A stretch of DNA of 64,000 bases from Prauserella cavernicola (GCF_016595675.1 NZ_JAENJH010000004.1:248001-312000), one strand, 5' to 3'. Counted from the stretch's first letter, positions 11,569 through 20,831 are shown. A program made the numbers and translations. Notes: generated by a model not told the origin, from the letters alone.

Positions 11569-12563
11569 TGGCGGCGAGCACCACCGCGGCGCCCGCGCGC
11601 CCGGCTCGGCGCCTCGCCGGGCTCCTGCAACCGACCGTGATCGTCTACCTGGCTCTGGTGCTGCTACTCATCGTGGGCAGCATCCTCGTGGCAGCGCGGG
11701 GCGGGATGCTGCTAGACCAGGGCGGCATCCTCAACATCCTCACGCGCAGCACGGCGCTGGGCCTGGTCGCCATCGGACAGACGATGGTGATCCTCACCGG
11801 GAAACTGGACCTCTCGGTCGCGTACCTGATCGGCCTGTGCTCGCTGATCGGCGCGGAGACCATGGGCGGCGATCCCGGAATGATCGTGCCCGCCGTGTTG
11901 CTGACCCTGGCCTGTGCCGCCGGTGTCGGGCTGGTCAACGGGCTCGTGATCACCAAGCTCAAGGTGAACGCGTTCATCGCCACACTGGGCATGGCCCTCA
12001 TCATCAGGGGATATCTCGAAAGCGCTTACTCCGGACCGTCCGGTGACGTGCCCCGCGCGTTCCAGCACCTCGGCTACGCCCGCATTGGCCCGATTCCGGT
12101 GTCGGCGCTGCTGATGCTCGCGCTCGCCGGGCTCGCGTGGTGGTACCTGATGCGCACCAAGGGCGGCTACCACGTCTACGCCGTCGGCGGCGACGAGGAG
12201 GTCGCACGGTTCTCGGGTATCCGCAGCGATCGCACGATCATCACGGTCCACGTGCTGTGCGCGGTCGCCGCCGGGCTCGCGGGACTGTTCCTCGCCAGCA
12301 GGCTCGGTTCCGGCGCGCCCTGGGTCGGTGTGGACGCGGGGTACGACCTCGAGTCGATCGCCGCGGTGGTGCTCGGCGGGACGTTGCTGGCGGGAGGCAG
12401 GGGCGGTGTCGCGGGCACGATCGGCGGCGTCCTGATCCTGGCGACGCTGGACACGATCTTCGACGACCTCGGCGTCACGCCGTTCTTCAAGGACGTCGTC
12501 CGCGGCGCCGTGCTGATCCTCGCGGTGGCGCTCTACGCACGCAGGCGGGGGTTGCTGCGATGA
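11568..12563 (+). CDS. Sugar ABC transporter permease 1 (RbsC type)
   Basis: A 331-aa integral membrane protein of the CUT2 permease family (BPD_transp_2 fold) with about 9-10 membrane helices. The family signatures are IGQTMVILTGKLDLSVAYL near residue 65 and VVLGGTLLAGGRGGVAGTIG near residue 265. ATG 11568 is preferred over GTG 11565 because GGAGG lies 7 nt before it; both overlap the end of the ATPase gene. It presumably forms a heterodimer with the next permease to make the translocation path. Confidence 0.9.
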   Translation: MAASTTAAPARPARRLAGLLQPTVIVYLALVLLLIVGSILVAARGGMLLDQGGILNILTRSTALGLVAIGQTMVILTGKLDLSVAYLIGLCSLIGAETMGGDPGMIVPAVLLTLACAAGVGLVNGLVITKLKVNAFIATLGMALIIRGYLESAYSGPSGDVPRAFQHLGYARIGPIPVSALLMLALAGLAWWYLMRTKGGYHVYAVGGDEEVARFSGIRSDRTIITVHVLCAVAAGLAGLFLASRLGSGAPWVGVDAGYDLESIAAVVLGGTLLAGGRGGVAGTIGGVLILATLDTIFDDLGVTPFFKDVVRGAVLILAVALYARRRGLLR

Positions 12564-13555
12564 CCGAGACCTCGACCGTGGAACGCAAACCCCGCCGGAT
12601 CCGGCTCGCCGACGGCACCGGGCCCGTGCTCGCGGTACTGGCGGTGCTGCTGATCGCGCTCGCCTTCGTCGGCCCCGCCTACAGCGAGCCCGCCGGGTAT
12701 CTCGCGCTGCTCAAGCGCGCCGCGCCACTGATGATCCTCGCGATCGGGCAGTACTTCGTGATCGTCAGCGGCGGGTTCGACCTCTCGGTCGGCTCGCTGG
12801 TGACGGCACAGGTGGTGATCGCGGCGAGACTCATCGACGGCGAGGAAGGGGCGACGCTGTGGGTGATCCCGCTGCTGCTCGTCACCGGCGCGCTCGTCGG
12901 GCTCGTCAACGGACTGATCACCACGCGGCTGCTGGTGCCGTCGTTCATCGTCACGCTCGGCATGCTGCTCGTCCTCGACGGCGCCGTGTTCCTGTGGACC
13001 GGCGGCTCGCCGCGCGGCGCGCTGTCCGAGGCCTTCCGCGTGGTCGGCAGGGAAGGGTTCGAGGTCCCGCTGCTGGGTTCGGTGCCGTGGTCGGTGCTGT
13101 TGCTCGCGGCGCTCGTGGTGGCCGCGGTGCTGTTCATGCGCGGCGGCACGGGACGCACCCTGGTCGCGATCGGCGACAACGACAAGTCGGTGCGGCTCGG
13201 CGGCGGGCGGGTCGAGAACCTGCGCACGCTCGCGTTCGTGCTCTCCGGGATCTCGGCCGCCATCGCCGCGATCCTGCTCGGCGGATTCGCCGGAGTCTCG
13301 GCACAGGTGGGTGAGGGCCTGGAGTTCCGGGTCATCACCGCCGTGGTGCTGGGTGGTGTGGTGCTCGGTGGGGGGCGTGGCTCCGTGGTGGCCGCGATGG
13401 CCGGAGCGCTCACCCTCGAGGCGTTGTTCTCTCTGCTCAACCTGCTCGGTGTTGCCGGCGGTCTCGAGTCCGCCGTGCAAGGCGTGATCATCATCGCCGC
13501 CGTGGCCTACGCCTCGGTCGGCAGGATTCCTTTCCGGACAAGGAGGTCCACATGA
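12560..13555 (+). CDS. Sugar ABC transporter permease 2 (RbsC type)
   Basis: A 331-aa CUT2-type permease starting at ATG 12560, overlapping the first permease by 4 nt. It carries the same signatures: ILAIGQYFVIVSGGFDLSVG near residue 70 and VVLGGVVLGGGRGSVVAAM near residue 270. The two permeases are clearly different in sequence, so the importer is a heterodimer rather than having a duplicated copy. The stop overlaps the binding-protein gene by 4 nt (ATGA). Confidence 0.9.
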   Translation: MTETSTVERKPRRIRLADGTGPVLAVLAVLLIALAFVGPAYSEPAGYLALLKRAAPLMILAIGQYFVIVSGGFDLSVGSLVTAQVVIAARLIDGEEGATLWVIPLLLVTGALVGLVNGLITTRLLVPSFIVTLGMLLVLDGAVFLWTGGSPRGALSEAFRVVGREGFEVPLLGSVPWSVLLLAALVVAAVLFMRGGTGRTLVAIGDNDKSVRLGGGRVENLRTLAFVLSGISAAIAAILLGGFAGVSAQVGEGLEFRVITAVVLGGVVLGGGRGSVVAAMAGALTLEALFSLLNLLGVAGGLESAVQGVIIIAAVAYASVGRIPFRTRRST

Positions 13556-14727
13556 AAAAGGCTTGCACGGTCGTGCTGGCCGCGGGCGCGCTGGTGTTGT
13601 CGGCGTGTTCCAGCGACCTGCCCGCCGATTCCGGCGCGGCACCGTCGCAGGCGCCGGGGGAGAGCGCGGGTCAGTCGGAGTTCTTCGACCAGGCCGAGTA
13701 CGAGCGTCAGCTCGCACTACGCGACGCCACCCCGGAGGGGCCTTCGGACAAACCGTGGGAACAGGCGCTGGAACCGGAGATGGTCGACACCGCCCAGTAC
13801 CAGAAGGACGGTCCACACCAGATCTGCTTCTCCAACGCGTCGGTGGACAACCCCTGGCGGCAGGTCGGTTTCAAGACGATGCAGGCCGAGGCCGACCTGC
13901 ACGACAACATCGCCGAGTTCAAGGTGCTCGACGCCGAGGCCAAGGACGACAAGCAGATCAGCGACATCGCCTCGCTGGTGTCGCAGGACTGCGACGCGCT
14001 GATCGTCTCGCCCAACACCACCGCCACGCTCACGCCCGCCGTCGAATCGGCGTGTGACAGCGGCATTCCCGTCGTGGTGTTCGACCGCGGCGTCAACACC
14101 GACTGCCCCGTGACCTTCATCCACCCCATCGGCGGCTACGCCTTCGGCGCCACCGCCGCGGAGTTCCTGTCCGGCGAGGTCGGCGAGGGCGGCAAGGTGC
14201 TCGGTCTGCGCGTACTGCCCGGCGTCGACGTGCTGGAGCACCGCTGGGCCGCCGCGCAGCGCGAGTTCGAGAACAGCGGCGTGCAGGTGGTCGGCGCCGA
14301 GTTCACCGAGAACGACAGCGCCACCGCCAAGAGCATCGTGTCGGACTACCTGCAGCGCGAAGGCCAGATCGACGGCATCTGGATGGACGACGGCACTGCG
14401 GCGGTCGCCGTGCTGGAGGCCTTCGAGGACGCCGGGATGGAGCCGCCCGCGATCTCCGGCGAGGACCAGCAGCAGTTCATGCAGAAGTGGAAGGCCGACG
14501 GGATCACCGCGCTCGCCCCGACGTACCCGACCTACCAGTGGCGGACCCCGGTGATCGCGGCGCTGAAGATCCTGGACGGCGAGCAGGTGCCGCAGGAGTG
14601 GATTCTGCCGCAGCCGGTGGTCGACTCGTCGAACCTCGACCAGTACCTGATCGAGGGCATGCCGCCACTGCACTACGGCCTGTGCGGCTGCCAGGACATG
14701 CCCGACTTCCCGCAGCGGTGGCAGTGA
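13552..14727 (+). CDS. Sugar-binding lipoprotein of the ABC importer (RbsB-like)
   Basis: A 391-aa lipoprotein: the N-terminus MKKACTVVLAAGALVLSAC ends in the lipobox LSAC, so Cys19 is lipidated and the protein is held on the outer face of the membrane. A linker rich in Ser, Ala, Gln and Glu of about 80 residues precedes the periplasmic-binding fold (ICFSNASVDNPWRQVGFKTM, then DCDALIVSPNTTATLTPAV, IPVVVFDRGV, IDGIWMDDGTAAVAVLEAF). It belongs to the ribose/autoinducer-type (Peripla_BP_4) family. The C-terminal LCGCQDMPDFP adds an unusual Cys pair. Translationally coupled to permease 2. Confidence 0.9.
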   Translation: MKKACTVVLAAGALVLSACSSDLPADSGAAPSQAPGESAGQSEFFDQAEYERQLALRDATPEGPSDKPWEQALEPEMVDTAQYQKDGPHQICFSNASVDNPWRQVGFKTMQAEADLHDNIAEFKVLDAEAKDDKQISDIASLVSQDCDALIVSPNTTATLTPAVESACDSGIPVVVFDRGVNTDCPVTFIHPIGGYAFGATAAEFLSGEVGEGGKVLGLRVLPGVDVLEHRWAAAQREFENSGVQVVGAEFTENDSATAKSIVSDYLQREGQIDGIWMDDGTAAVAVLEAFEDAGMEPPAISGEDQQQFMQKWKADGITALAPTYPTYQWRTPVIAALKILDGEQVPQEWILPQPVVDSSNLDQYLIEGMPPLHYGLCGCQDMPDFPQRWQ

Positions 14728-15599
14728 TGTCGGTGATGCCGGTAATGCACGCGATCGGCGTCAACACGTGGGTGTGGACCTCGCCACTGACCGACGAGTC
14801 GCTGGCGGAGCTCGCGCCCAAGGTCGCGGGGGCCGGGTTCGACGTGCTCGAGCTTCCCGTCGAGAACCTGGACGACTGGAAGCCCGCCGACACGGCGACT
14901 CTGCTGTCCGACCTCGGGCTCGGCGCCACGATGACACTGGTGATGGCGCCGGGCAGGGAGCTGGTGCGGGCCGACCCGGCGACGATCACCGCCACGCAGG
15001 ACTACCTGCGCGGCTGTGTCGACCTGGCCGCCGAGATCGGCTCGGCCGTGGTCGCCGGGCCCGCGTACGCCTCGGTCGGCCGCACCTGGCGGATGACCGA
15101 GGCCGAGCGGGCGGCGTGTGTCGCCGAACTGCGGGACAACCTCGCCCCGGTCGCCGAGTACGCGGCGGCCGCGGGCGTGGCGGTGGGCGTGGAACCGCTC
15201 AACCGCTACGAGACGAGCCTGCTCAACACCGTCGCGCAGACGCTGGAGGCGATCGAGGGCCTGCCCTCGTGCGGGATCGCGCTCGACGTCTACCACCAGA
15301 ACATCGAGGAGACCGACGTCCCGGCGGCGATCAGGAGTGCCGCCGGGCGCATCGCCCACGTGCAGGTGTGCGGCAACGACCGCGGCACGCCTGGCCGGGA
15401 CCACCTCGACTGGCCCGCGCTGGTGGCGGCGTTCGGCGACGCGGGCTACACCGGCCCGTTGTGCATCGAGTCGTTCACCTCGCACAACCAGAGCATCGCC
15501 ACCGCGGCCTCCATCTGGCGGCCGCTGGCCCCGAGCCAGGACGCGCTGGCCTTCGACGGCCTCGCCTTCCTGCGGGAGGTGATAGCAGCCCAGTCCTAG
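14727..15599 (+). CDS. Sugar phosphate isomerase/epimerase family protein (AP-endonuclease-type TIM barrel)
   Basis: A 290-aa TIM-barrel enzyme resembling D-psicose/D-tagatose 3-epimerases. Four metal-ligand candidates are in the expected places: E in VEPLNRYE, D in ALDVYHQN, H in AHVQVCGNDRG and E in CIESF; the substrate-binding Arg of NDRGTPGRDHLDW is also present. ATG 14727 overlaps the preceding stop by one base; GTG 14724 and in-frame ATG codons just downstream are alternatives. It probably interconverts the imported sugar or its keto form inside the cell. Members of this superfamily also act as lyases or isomerases on 3-keto sugars, which would fit the ThuA gene behind it; that is inference. 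Confidence 0.85.
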   Translation: MSVMPVMHAIGVNTWVWTSPLTDESLAELAPKVAGAGFDVLELPVENLDDWKPADTATLLSDLGLGATMTLVMAPGRELVRADPATITATQDYLRGCVDLAAEIGSAVVAGPAYASVGRTWRMTEAERAACVAELRDNLAPVAEYAAAAGVAVGVEPLNRYETSLLNTVAQTLEAIEGLPSCGIALDVYHQNIEETDVPAAIRSAAGRIAHVQVCGNDRGTPGRDHLDWPALVAAFGDAGYTGPLCIESFTSHNQSIATAASIWRPLAPSQDALAFDGLAFLREVIAAQS

Positions 15600-15660
15600 C
15601 GGTGGTTTCGACGGCGCCGGCACGCCGTGTCTCCTTCCCTTCCCCATACGTGAGGAACCC

Positions 15661-18600
15661 ATGAGCAGACGCACGACGTTCTTGCCACGGGTCGGCGCCG
15701 TGATGTTCGGCGCGCTGCTGACGGCCGGGCTCGCCCCGGCCGTCGCGGCGCAGGCGCAGGAACCCGAGTTCAACGCACTGTTGTTCACCAAGACCGCCGG
15801 CTACCGGCACGACTCGATCCCCGCAGGTGTGGCGACGTTCGAGCAACTCGCCGCGGACAACAACTTCACCGTCGACCACACCGAGGACTCAAGCGTCTTC
15901 ACCGACGCCTCCCTCGCCGAGTACGACGTCGTGATCATGTTCCAGACCTCGGGCATGGTCTGGGAGAACGACGAGCAGCGCCAGGCCATCCAGACCTATG
16001 TGGACAACGGCGGCGGCATCGCCGCGGTGCACAACGCGACGGACATGGGCATCGAGAACGAGTTCCCGTGGTGGGATGACCTCGTGAACGCGGGCACCCA
16101 CATGCCGTCGCACTCGCCAGGCGTGCTGCCCGGCACGGCCTACGTCGCCGACAAGCAGCACCCGTCCACCGCGGGGCTTCCGGAACGCTGGGAGCGCTCG
16201 GAGGAGTGGTACAACTTCGACGAGAGCATCCGCGGCAAGGCACACGTGCTCGTGAGCGCCGACGAGCGGACCTACAACCCCGGTGGCGACGCGATGGGCG
16301 CCGACCACCCGATCTCCTGGTGCCGCGACGTCGGTACCGCGCGGGTGTGGGCCACGGCGATGGGCCACCCGACGGAGTCCTACAGCGAGCCGGAGTTCGT
16401 GCAGCACCTGCTCGGTGGCGTGCGGACCGCGGCCGGCGCTGTGGAGGCCGACTGTGCGGCCACTGTGGACACCGCGTTCGAGAAGGTTCCGCTCGACACC
16501 AACACGAGCGCGCCGACCGCGATGGACATCACGCCCGACGGACGCGTGTTCTACACCGAGATCCTCGGTGAGGTCCGGGTGTTCGACCCGGCCACGGGAG
16601 CGGTGACGACGGCGCTGGACCTGCCGGTGTACTCCGGTGGTGAGGACGGGCTCGTCGGCATCACGTTCGACCCCGCGTTCGACGAGAACGGCTGGGTCTA
16701 CCTCTACTACTCGCCGCCGGGCACCGAGGAGTTCAACCGGGTCTCGCGGTTCACGGTGGAGGGCAACACGATCGACCCCGCCTCCGAGTCGAAGGTCCTC
16801 GACATCCCCGCGGCGCGGCGTTCCGAGCCCGGCCACACGGGTGGGTACCTGACGTTCGGGCCGAACGGCAACCTCTACATCGGCGTCGGCGACGACACCA
16901 ACCCGTTCGAGTCGAGCGGGTACACGCCGATCGACGAGCGCGAGGGCAGGGACCTCTTCGACGCGCAGAAGACGTCGGCCAACACCAACGACCTGCGCGG
17001 CAAGATCCTGCGGATCCACCCCGAGGCCGAGGGCGGCTACTCGATTCCCGAGGGCAACCTGTTCGCCCCGGGCACCGAGCAGACGCTGCCCGAGATCTAC
17101 GCGATGGGCTTCCGCAACGCGTTCCGCTTCAGTGTGGACACCGACGGCACGATCTACGCCGCCGACTACGGTCCCGACTCCAGCACCGCCAACCCCAACC
17201 GGGGGCCGGACGGCAAGGTGGAGTGGAACATCATCCGCGAGCCGGGCAACTTCGGCTGGCCCTACTGTGTGGGCAACAACATCGCCTACAACGACTACGA
17301 CTTCGCCACCGGCACCTCCGGTGAGAAGTTCGACTGTGCCAACCCGGTGAACGACTCGCCGAACAACACCGGCCTGACCGAGCTTCCCGCGTCGCAGGAG
17401 GCCGAGGTCTGGTACGGCTACGGCGAGTCGGCGGAGTTCCCGGACCTCGCCACTGGTGGCGCCGCGCCGATGGGTGGCCCGGTGTACCGCTTCGACCCCG
17501 AGCTCGAGTCGGAGGTCAAGTTCCCCGAGTACTACGACGGCAAGGCGTTCTTCTACGAGTGGGCCCGCAACAAGATCTTCACCTTCGCGCTCGACGAGCA
17601 GGGGTCGCTGCTGGACATCGACCCGTGGTACGAGAGCCAGGAGACGCTGGCCCCGATGGACATGCGCTTCGGTGCCGACGGTGCGATGTACCTGCTGGAG
17701 TGGGGCGGCGGCTACGGCCGCGACAACCCCGACTCGGGCCTGTACCGCATCGAGCACACGCAGGGCAACCGCAGGCCGGTCGCGCAGGCCACGGCGACGC
17801 CGCTGTCGGGTCAGCCGCCGCTGGAGGTCACCTTCTCCAGCGAGGGCTCGCACGACCCGGAGGGCACCGACGTGACCTTCGCGTGGGACTTCGGTGACGG
17901 TGGCACGTCCACGGAGCCGAACCCGGTCTACACCTACGCCGAGAAGGGCCAGTACAACGCGCAGCTGACCGTGACCGACGAGACCGGCAAGGAGGGCATC
18001 ACGAACTTGACGGTGACCGTGGGCAACACGGCGCCGACCGTGGAGCTGGCCACGCCGGCCGACGGCGCGTTCTTCGAGTTCGGCGACCAGGTGCCGTTCT
18101 CCGTGAACGTCAGCGATCCCGAGGACGGCGAGATCGACTGCTCCGAGGTCGTGGTGCAACCCGCGCTCGGGCACGACTCGCATGCCCACCCGATCGACCC
18201 GATCAACGCCTGTGAGGGCACAATCGAGACCATTGTGGACGATGGGCACGCCGGGGCGAACATCTACTACTCCGTCGACGCCAGCTACACCGACAAGGGT
18301 GCCGACGGGGTGCCCGCACTGACCGGGAGGGACACGGTTCTGCTGCAGCCCAAGCACAAGCAGGCCGAGTACTTCAACGACTCCTCGGGCATCCGGATCG
18401 TCTCGCAGGACGGCGCCGAGGGCGGCAAGCGCATCGGCGACATCAACGATGGTGACTGGATCTCGTTCAGCCCGGTGAACTTCACCGGGGTCGACGGGGT
18501 CTCGCTGCGGGTGTCCGCACCGGACGGTGCGGGCGGAGCGGTGGAGCTGCGCGCGGGCGCCACCGATGGTCCGCTGGTGGCCGAGGTCGACGTGCCGAGC

Positions 18601-19272
18601 ACGGGCGGGTGGGACAACTACGTCTCGCTGCCCGAGGCGCCGGTGACCGACCCGGGTGGCACGACGGAGCTGTTCCTCGTGTTCCGCGGTGACATGGCGG
18701 GTCCGTTCGACCTCGACTCGATGACGATCGTGGGCGACGGTGCCGCGGTGCCGGCCGACGAGGAGCCGCCCGCCGTCGAGGTGTCCGGTGTGGAGGACGG
18801 AGCGTCCTACGGCGACTCCAGGGACCTCACCGTCGGCTTCGAGGCGACCGACACCGGTTCCGGTGTCGCGAGCACCGAGGCCACGCTGGACGGGCAGGCG
18901 CTGGAGAACGGCGCGGTCGTGCCGCTGCACACCCTCGACCTCGGTGAGCACCAGCTCGTGGTGACCGCCACCGACAACGCGGGCAACGTGACGGAGCAGA
19001 CCGTGACGTTCACCGTGACCACGTCGGTGCGGGATCTGCGGGCGCTCGTCACGCGGTTCACCGACGACGGCCGGATCAACCGGGTGAGCTCGTTCGGGCT
19101 GCACGCGACGCTGACGTCGGCGAGCGCGCTCAACGCGTTCGGCAAGTCCAAGGCCGCGGCGCAGGTGATGACGGTCTTCTCCGAGATGGCGAAGCGCAAG
19201 GTCGCCGATGCCGAGGTGAAGGCGGTGCTGGTCCGGGACGCCGAGGCGCTCATCGAACGGTGGCGCGGCTGA
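15661..19272 (+). CDS. Secreted ThuA domain / PQQ-type sugar dehydrogenase multidomain protein
   Basis: A 1203-aa exported protein; GAGGAA precedes ATG 15661 and the signal peptide ends near VAAQAQA. Domains in order: ThuA-like (about 37-250; LLFTKTAGYRHDSIPAG, NGGGIAAVHNATD); a soluble glucose/sorbosone-dehydrogenase beta-propeller (about 285-700; TAMDITPDGRVFYTEILGEV, GLVGITFDPAFDENGWVYLY, EIYAMGFRNAFRF, GNFGWPYC); a PKD domain (about 708-790; FAWDFGDGGTSTEPNPVYTY); a second Ig-like segment; a CBM6-like beta-sandwich (about 900-1030; GDINDGDWISF); another Ig-like domain (about 1040-1115); and a helical FIMAH-like tail. The propeller would oxidise a sugar outside the cell with PQQ or a related acceptor; ThuA relatives act in 3-keto-sugar degradation. 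No PQQ synthesis genes are in the window. Confidence 0.85.
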   Translation: MSRRTTFLPRVGAVMFGALLTAGLAPAVAAQAQEPEFNALLFTKTAGYRHDSIPAGVATFEQLAADNNFTVDHTEDSSVFTDASLAEYDVVIMFQTSGMVWENDEQRQAIQTYVDNGGGIAAVHNATDMGIENEFPWWDDLVNAGTHMPSHSPGVLPGTAYVADKQHPSTAGLPERWERSEEWYNFDESIRGKAHVLVSADERTYNPGGDAMGADHPISWCRDVGTARVWATAMGHPTESYSEPEFVQHLLGGVRTAAGAVEADCAATVDTAFEKVPLDTNTSAPTAMDITPDGRVFYTEILGEVRVFDPATGAVTTALDLPVYSGGEDGLVGITFDPAFDENGWVYLYYSPPGTEEFNRVSRFTVEGNTIDPASESKVLDIPAARRSEPGHTGGYLTFGPNGNLYIGVGDDTNPFESSGYTPIDEREGRDLFDAQKTSANTNDLRGKILRIHPEAEGGYSIPEGNLFAPGTEQTLPEIYAMGFRNAFRFSVDTDGTIYAADYGPDSSTANPNRGPDGKVEWNIIREPGNFGWPYCVGNNIAYNDYDFATGTSGEKFDCANPVNDSPNNTGLTELPASQEAEVWYGYGESAEFPDLATGGAAPMGGPVYRFDPELESEVKFPEYYDGKAFFYEWARNKIFTFALDEQGSLLDIDPWYESQETLAPMDMRFGADGAMYLLEWGGGYGRDNPDSGLYRIEHTQGNRRPVAQATATPLSGQPPLEVTFSSEGSHDPEGTDVTFAWDFGDGGTSTEPNPVYTYAEKGQYNAQLTVTDETGKEGITNLTVTVGNTAPTVELATPADGAFFEFGDQVPFSVNVSDPEDGEIDCSEVVVQPALGHDSHAHPIDPINACEGTIETIVDDGHAGANIYYSVDASYTDKGADGVPALTGRDTVLLQPKHKQAEYFNDSSGIRIVSQDGAEGGKRIGDINDGDWISFSPVNFTGVDGVSLRVSAPDGAGGAVELRAGATDGPLVAEVDVPSTGGWDNYVSLPEAPVTDPGGTTELFLVFRGDMAGPFDLDSMTIVGDGAAVPADEEPPAVEVSGVEDGASYGDSRDLTVGFEATDTGSGVASTEATLDGQALENGAVVPLHTLDLGEHQLVVTATDNAGNVTEQTVTFTVTTSVRDLRALVTRFTDDGRINRVSSFGLHATLTSASALNAFGKSKAAAQVMTVFSEMAKRKVADAEVKAVLVRDAEALIERWRG

Positions 19273-19937
19273 TGGGATCGGCCAAGACGCGCGGGCGGTT
19301 GCCGGGCCGCCCCGCGCACCAGCCGGAGTCGCGGCGGGTTCGCCCGCCGTGGCTCCGGCCCCGGGCGCTGGCCGGCGTGGTCGCCGGTGTGCTGCTGGCG
19401 GTCGCGGCGGTGCTGGTGCTGCCGAGTGCCTTCGGTGACTCGGGCCCCGATCAGGATCGGGTCGCGGAGCTGCAGGAGCAGGAGCGGCAACGCGACACCG
19501 AGCTGACGAGGGACCTGGTCACCAAGGCCGAGCAGTCCAGGGCCGGCGTGACCACGGTGCTCGAGGGCCTCGAGCAGGCCACCGAGTCCGGCTCCGCCAC
19601 CGCCGACGACGTCGCGCGGTGGCGGGAGGCCGTGCGAGAGGCGGCCGAGCCGTGGGCCGAGCGGCCCTCCGGTGGTACCGAGGTGAACCTGGCTCGCTCG
19701 GGCTTCGCCGGGGCGGTCACGGTCGCCGACCGGGCCGTGGAGACCTTCGCGGCCTCGCAGGAGGCCTCCGGCGAGCTGGCCGAGCGCCTTCGGGCGCTGG
19801 CGGGGGAGCTGCACCACGACGCCGTCTCGGCGTGGTCGGTGGCGGCGACCCAGCTCGACGTGGCGGGAGTGGCGGCCGGGCTGGGACACGTCCACGTGTT
19901 CCTCGCCGGTACCGACCCCCACGGCCACGGGGGCTGA
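19272..19937 (+). CDS. Membrane-anchored coiled-coil protein of unknown function
   Basis: A 221-aa protein not recognised by family. A basic, Pro/Arg-rich N-terminus of about 40 residues is followed by one membrane helix (ALAGVVAGVLLAVAAVLVLP) and an outside domain made of amphipathic helices rich in Glu, Arg and Ala (for example RVAELQEQERQRDTELTRDL), with a His-rich end (HVHVFLAGTDPHGHGG). ATG 19272 overlaps the stop of the dehydrogenase gene by one base, so it belongs to that operon; GTG 19260 is an alternative start. The topology suggests a surface partner or anchor for the secreted enzyme, which is a guess from position. Confidence 0.7.
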   Translation: MGSAKTRGRLPGRPAHQPESRRVRPPWLRPRALAGVVAGVLLAVAAVLVLPSAFGDSGPDQDRVAELQEQERQRDTELTRDLVTKAEQSRAGVTTVLEGLEQATESGSATADDVARWREAVREAAEPWAERPSGGTEVNLARSGFAGAVTVADRAVETFAASQEASGELAERLRALAGELHHDAVSAWSVAATQLDVAGVAAGLGHVHVFLAGTDPHGHGG

Positions 19938-19953
19938 GCGGCAACTGACGAAG

Positions 19954-19990
19954 GCCATCCCCGGCGGGTCGAACTCCCCGGGGATGGCTT
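19954..19990 (+). terminator. Rho-independent terminator of the sugar operon
   Basis: GCCATCCCCGG (19954-19964) pairs with CCGGGGATGGC (19978-19988) around a 13-nt loop, followed by TTTC. It lies 17 bp after the last gene of the operon. Confidence 0.8.
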
Positions 19991-20047
19991 TCACCACTGT
20001 GCGGGGCAGGGATGCAGCGACCACCCATGAGGTGGTAGGCAGTAACC

Positions 20048-20239
20048 GTGATCGAAGCCGACCGTGACCTCTGTATCGGCGCCGGGATGTGCGCGGTGAC
20101 CGCGCCCGAGGTGTTCGACCAGGACGACGACGGGATCGTGGTGACCCTGGCCGAGCAGCCGGGTCCCGACGACACCGAGCTCGTCCGCGAAGCCGTCCAG
20201 CTGTGCCCCGCGGGAGCGCTCAGACTGAGCGGTAGCTGA
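20048..20239 (+). CDS. Small ferredoxin (3Fe-4S type)
   Basis: A 63-aa electron carrier starting at GTG 20048. It has three Cys in the pattern C9-x5-C15 (DLCIGAGMCAVTAPEVF) and C53-P, with Ala or Gly where the fourth Cys of a 4Fe-4S protein would be, so a 3Fe-4S cluster is expected. Such ferredoxins usually serve cytochromes P450 in actinomycetes, but no P450 or reductase gene is nearby. Its 3' end overlaps the convergent methyltransferase gene by 20 bp. Confidence 0.88.
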   Translation: MIEADRDLCIGAGMCAVTAPEVFDQDDDGIVVTLAEQPGPDDTELVREAVQLCPAGALRLSGS

Positions 20240-20831
20240 GCAGGTAGCGCCAGAACAGCAGCGTGCGCACCGTGCTGCCCGGCAGCAGCCGCGCGGCCTC
20301 GGTGCGCACGTCCGCCATCGACATGATCCAGTCCCTGACCGGGGCCCTGGGTTCGTCGTCGGCGCCGCCGTTGAGGCGCTCGCCCACGTGGACCAGGAGC
20401 CGCGCCGCCACGTTCACGGGAGCGGCGCCGAGCCACGTCGCGTGGTCGGCGGCGGTGCTCGGGGTGGCGAGTCCCAGCACGGCGAGCACGCCGCCCGGAG
20501 CCAGTGCCGTCCGTAGCCGCGTCACCGTCTCGAACGGCACGTGGTGCAGCGACGCCAGGCACGTGATGACGTCGTAGCGCCGCTGCGGCAGCTCCGCGGT
20601 CGTCACGTCCTCGTGCCGGTAGGTCACCGTGCCGGGCCCCGGTGAGCCGGTCGCGGTGGCGATGCCGATCATCTCGGCCGACGGGTCGATTCCCTCGACG
20701 TCCAGACCGTGCGCGGCGAGCCTGCGGGCGAATCGTCCGGAGCCGCAGCCCACGTCGAGCGCGGTGCGCGCGCCCGGCGGCACCAGCCGCACCAGCCGCG
20801 GGTGGTAGCGGTCGTTGTGGTTGAAGGGCAC
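20220..20831 (-). CDS. Class I SAM-dependent methyltransferase
   Basis: A 203-aa methyltransferase starting at GTG 20831. Motif I is ALDVGCGSGRFARRL, the acidic end of strand 2 is GIDPSAEMI, and the later motifs are YDVITCLASLHHV and LAPGGVLAVLGL. The substrate is unknown; the C-terminal part (VRDWIMSMADVRTEAARLLPG) is typical of small-molecule enzymes. The gene is divergent from folC and its last 20 bp overlap the ferredoxin gene tail to tail. A TAGACT box at 20857-20862 on the plus strand is the likely folC promoter. Confidence 0.85.
   Translation of the reverse strand: MPFNHNDRYHPRLVRLVPPGARTALDVGCGSGRFARRLAAHGLDVEGIDPSAEMIGIATATGSPGPGTVTYRHEDVTTAELPQRRYDVITCLASLHHVPFETVTRLRTALAPGGVLAVLGLATPSTAADHATWLGAAPVNVAARLLVHVGERLNGGADDEPRAPVRDWIMSMADVRTEAARLLPGSTVRTLLFWRYLLSYRSV

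Noticed and set aside
15889-19104. 1071-codon minus-strand frame
   Set aside because: Antisense of the ThuA-dehydrogenase gene; no signal peptide, motifs or start signals. The plus-strand domains are unmistakable.
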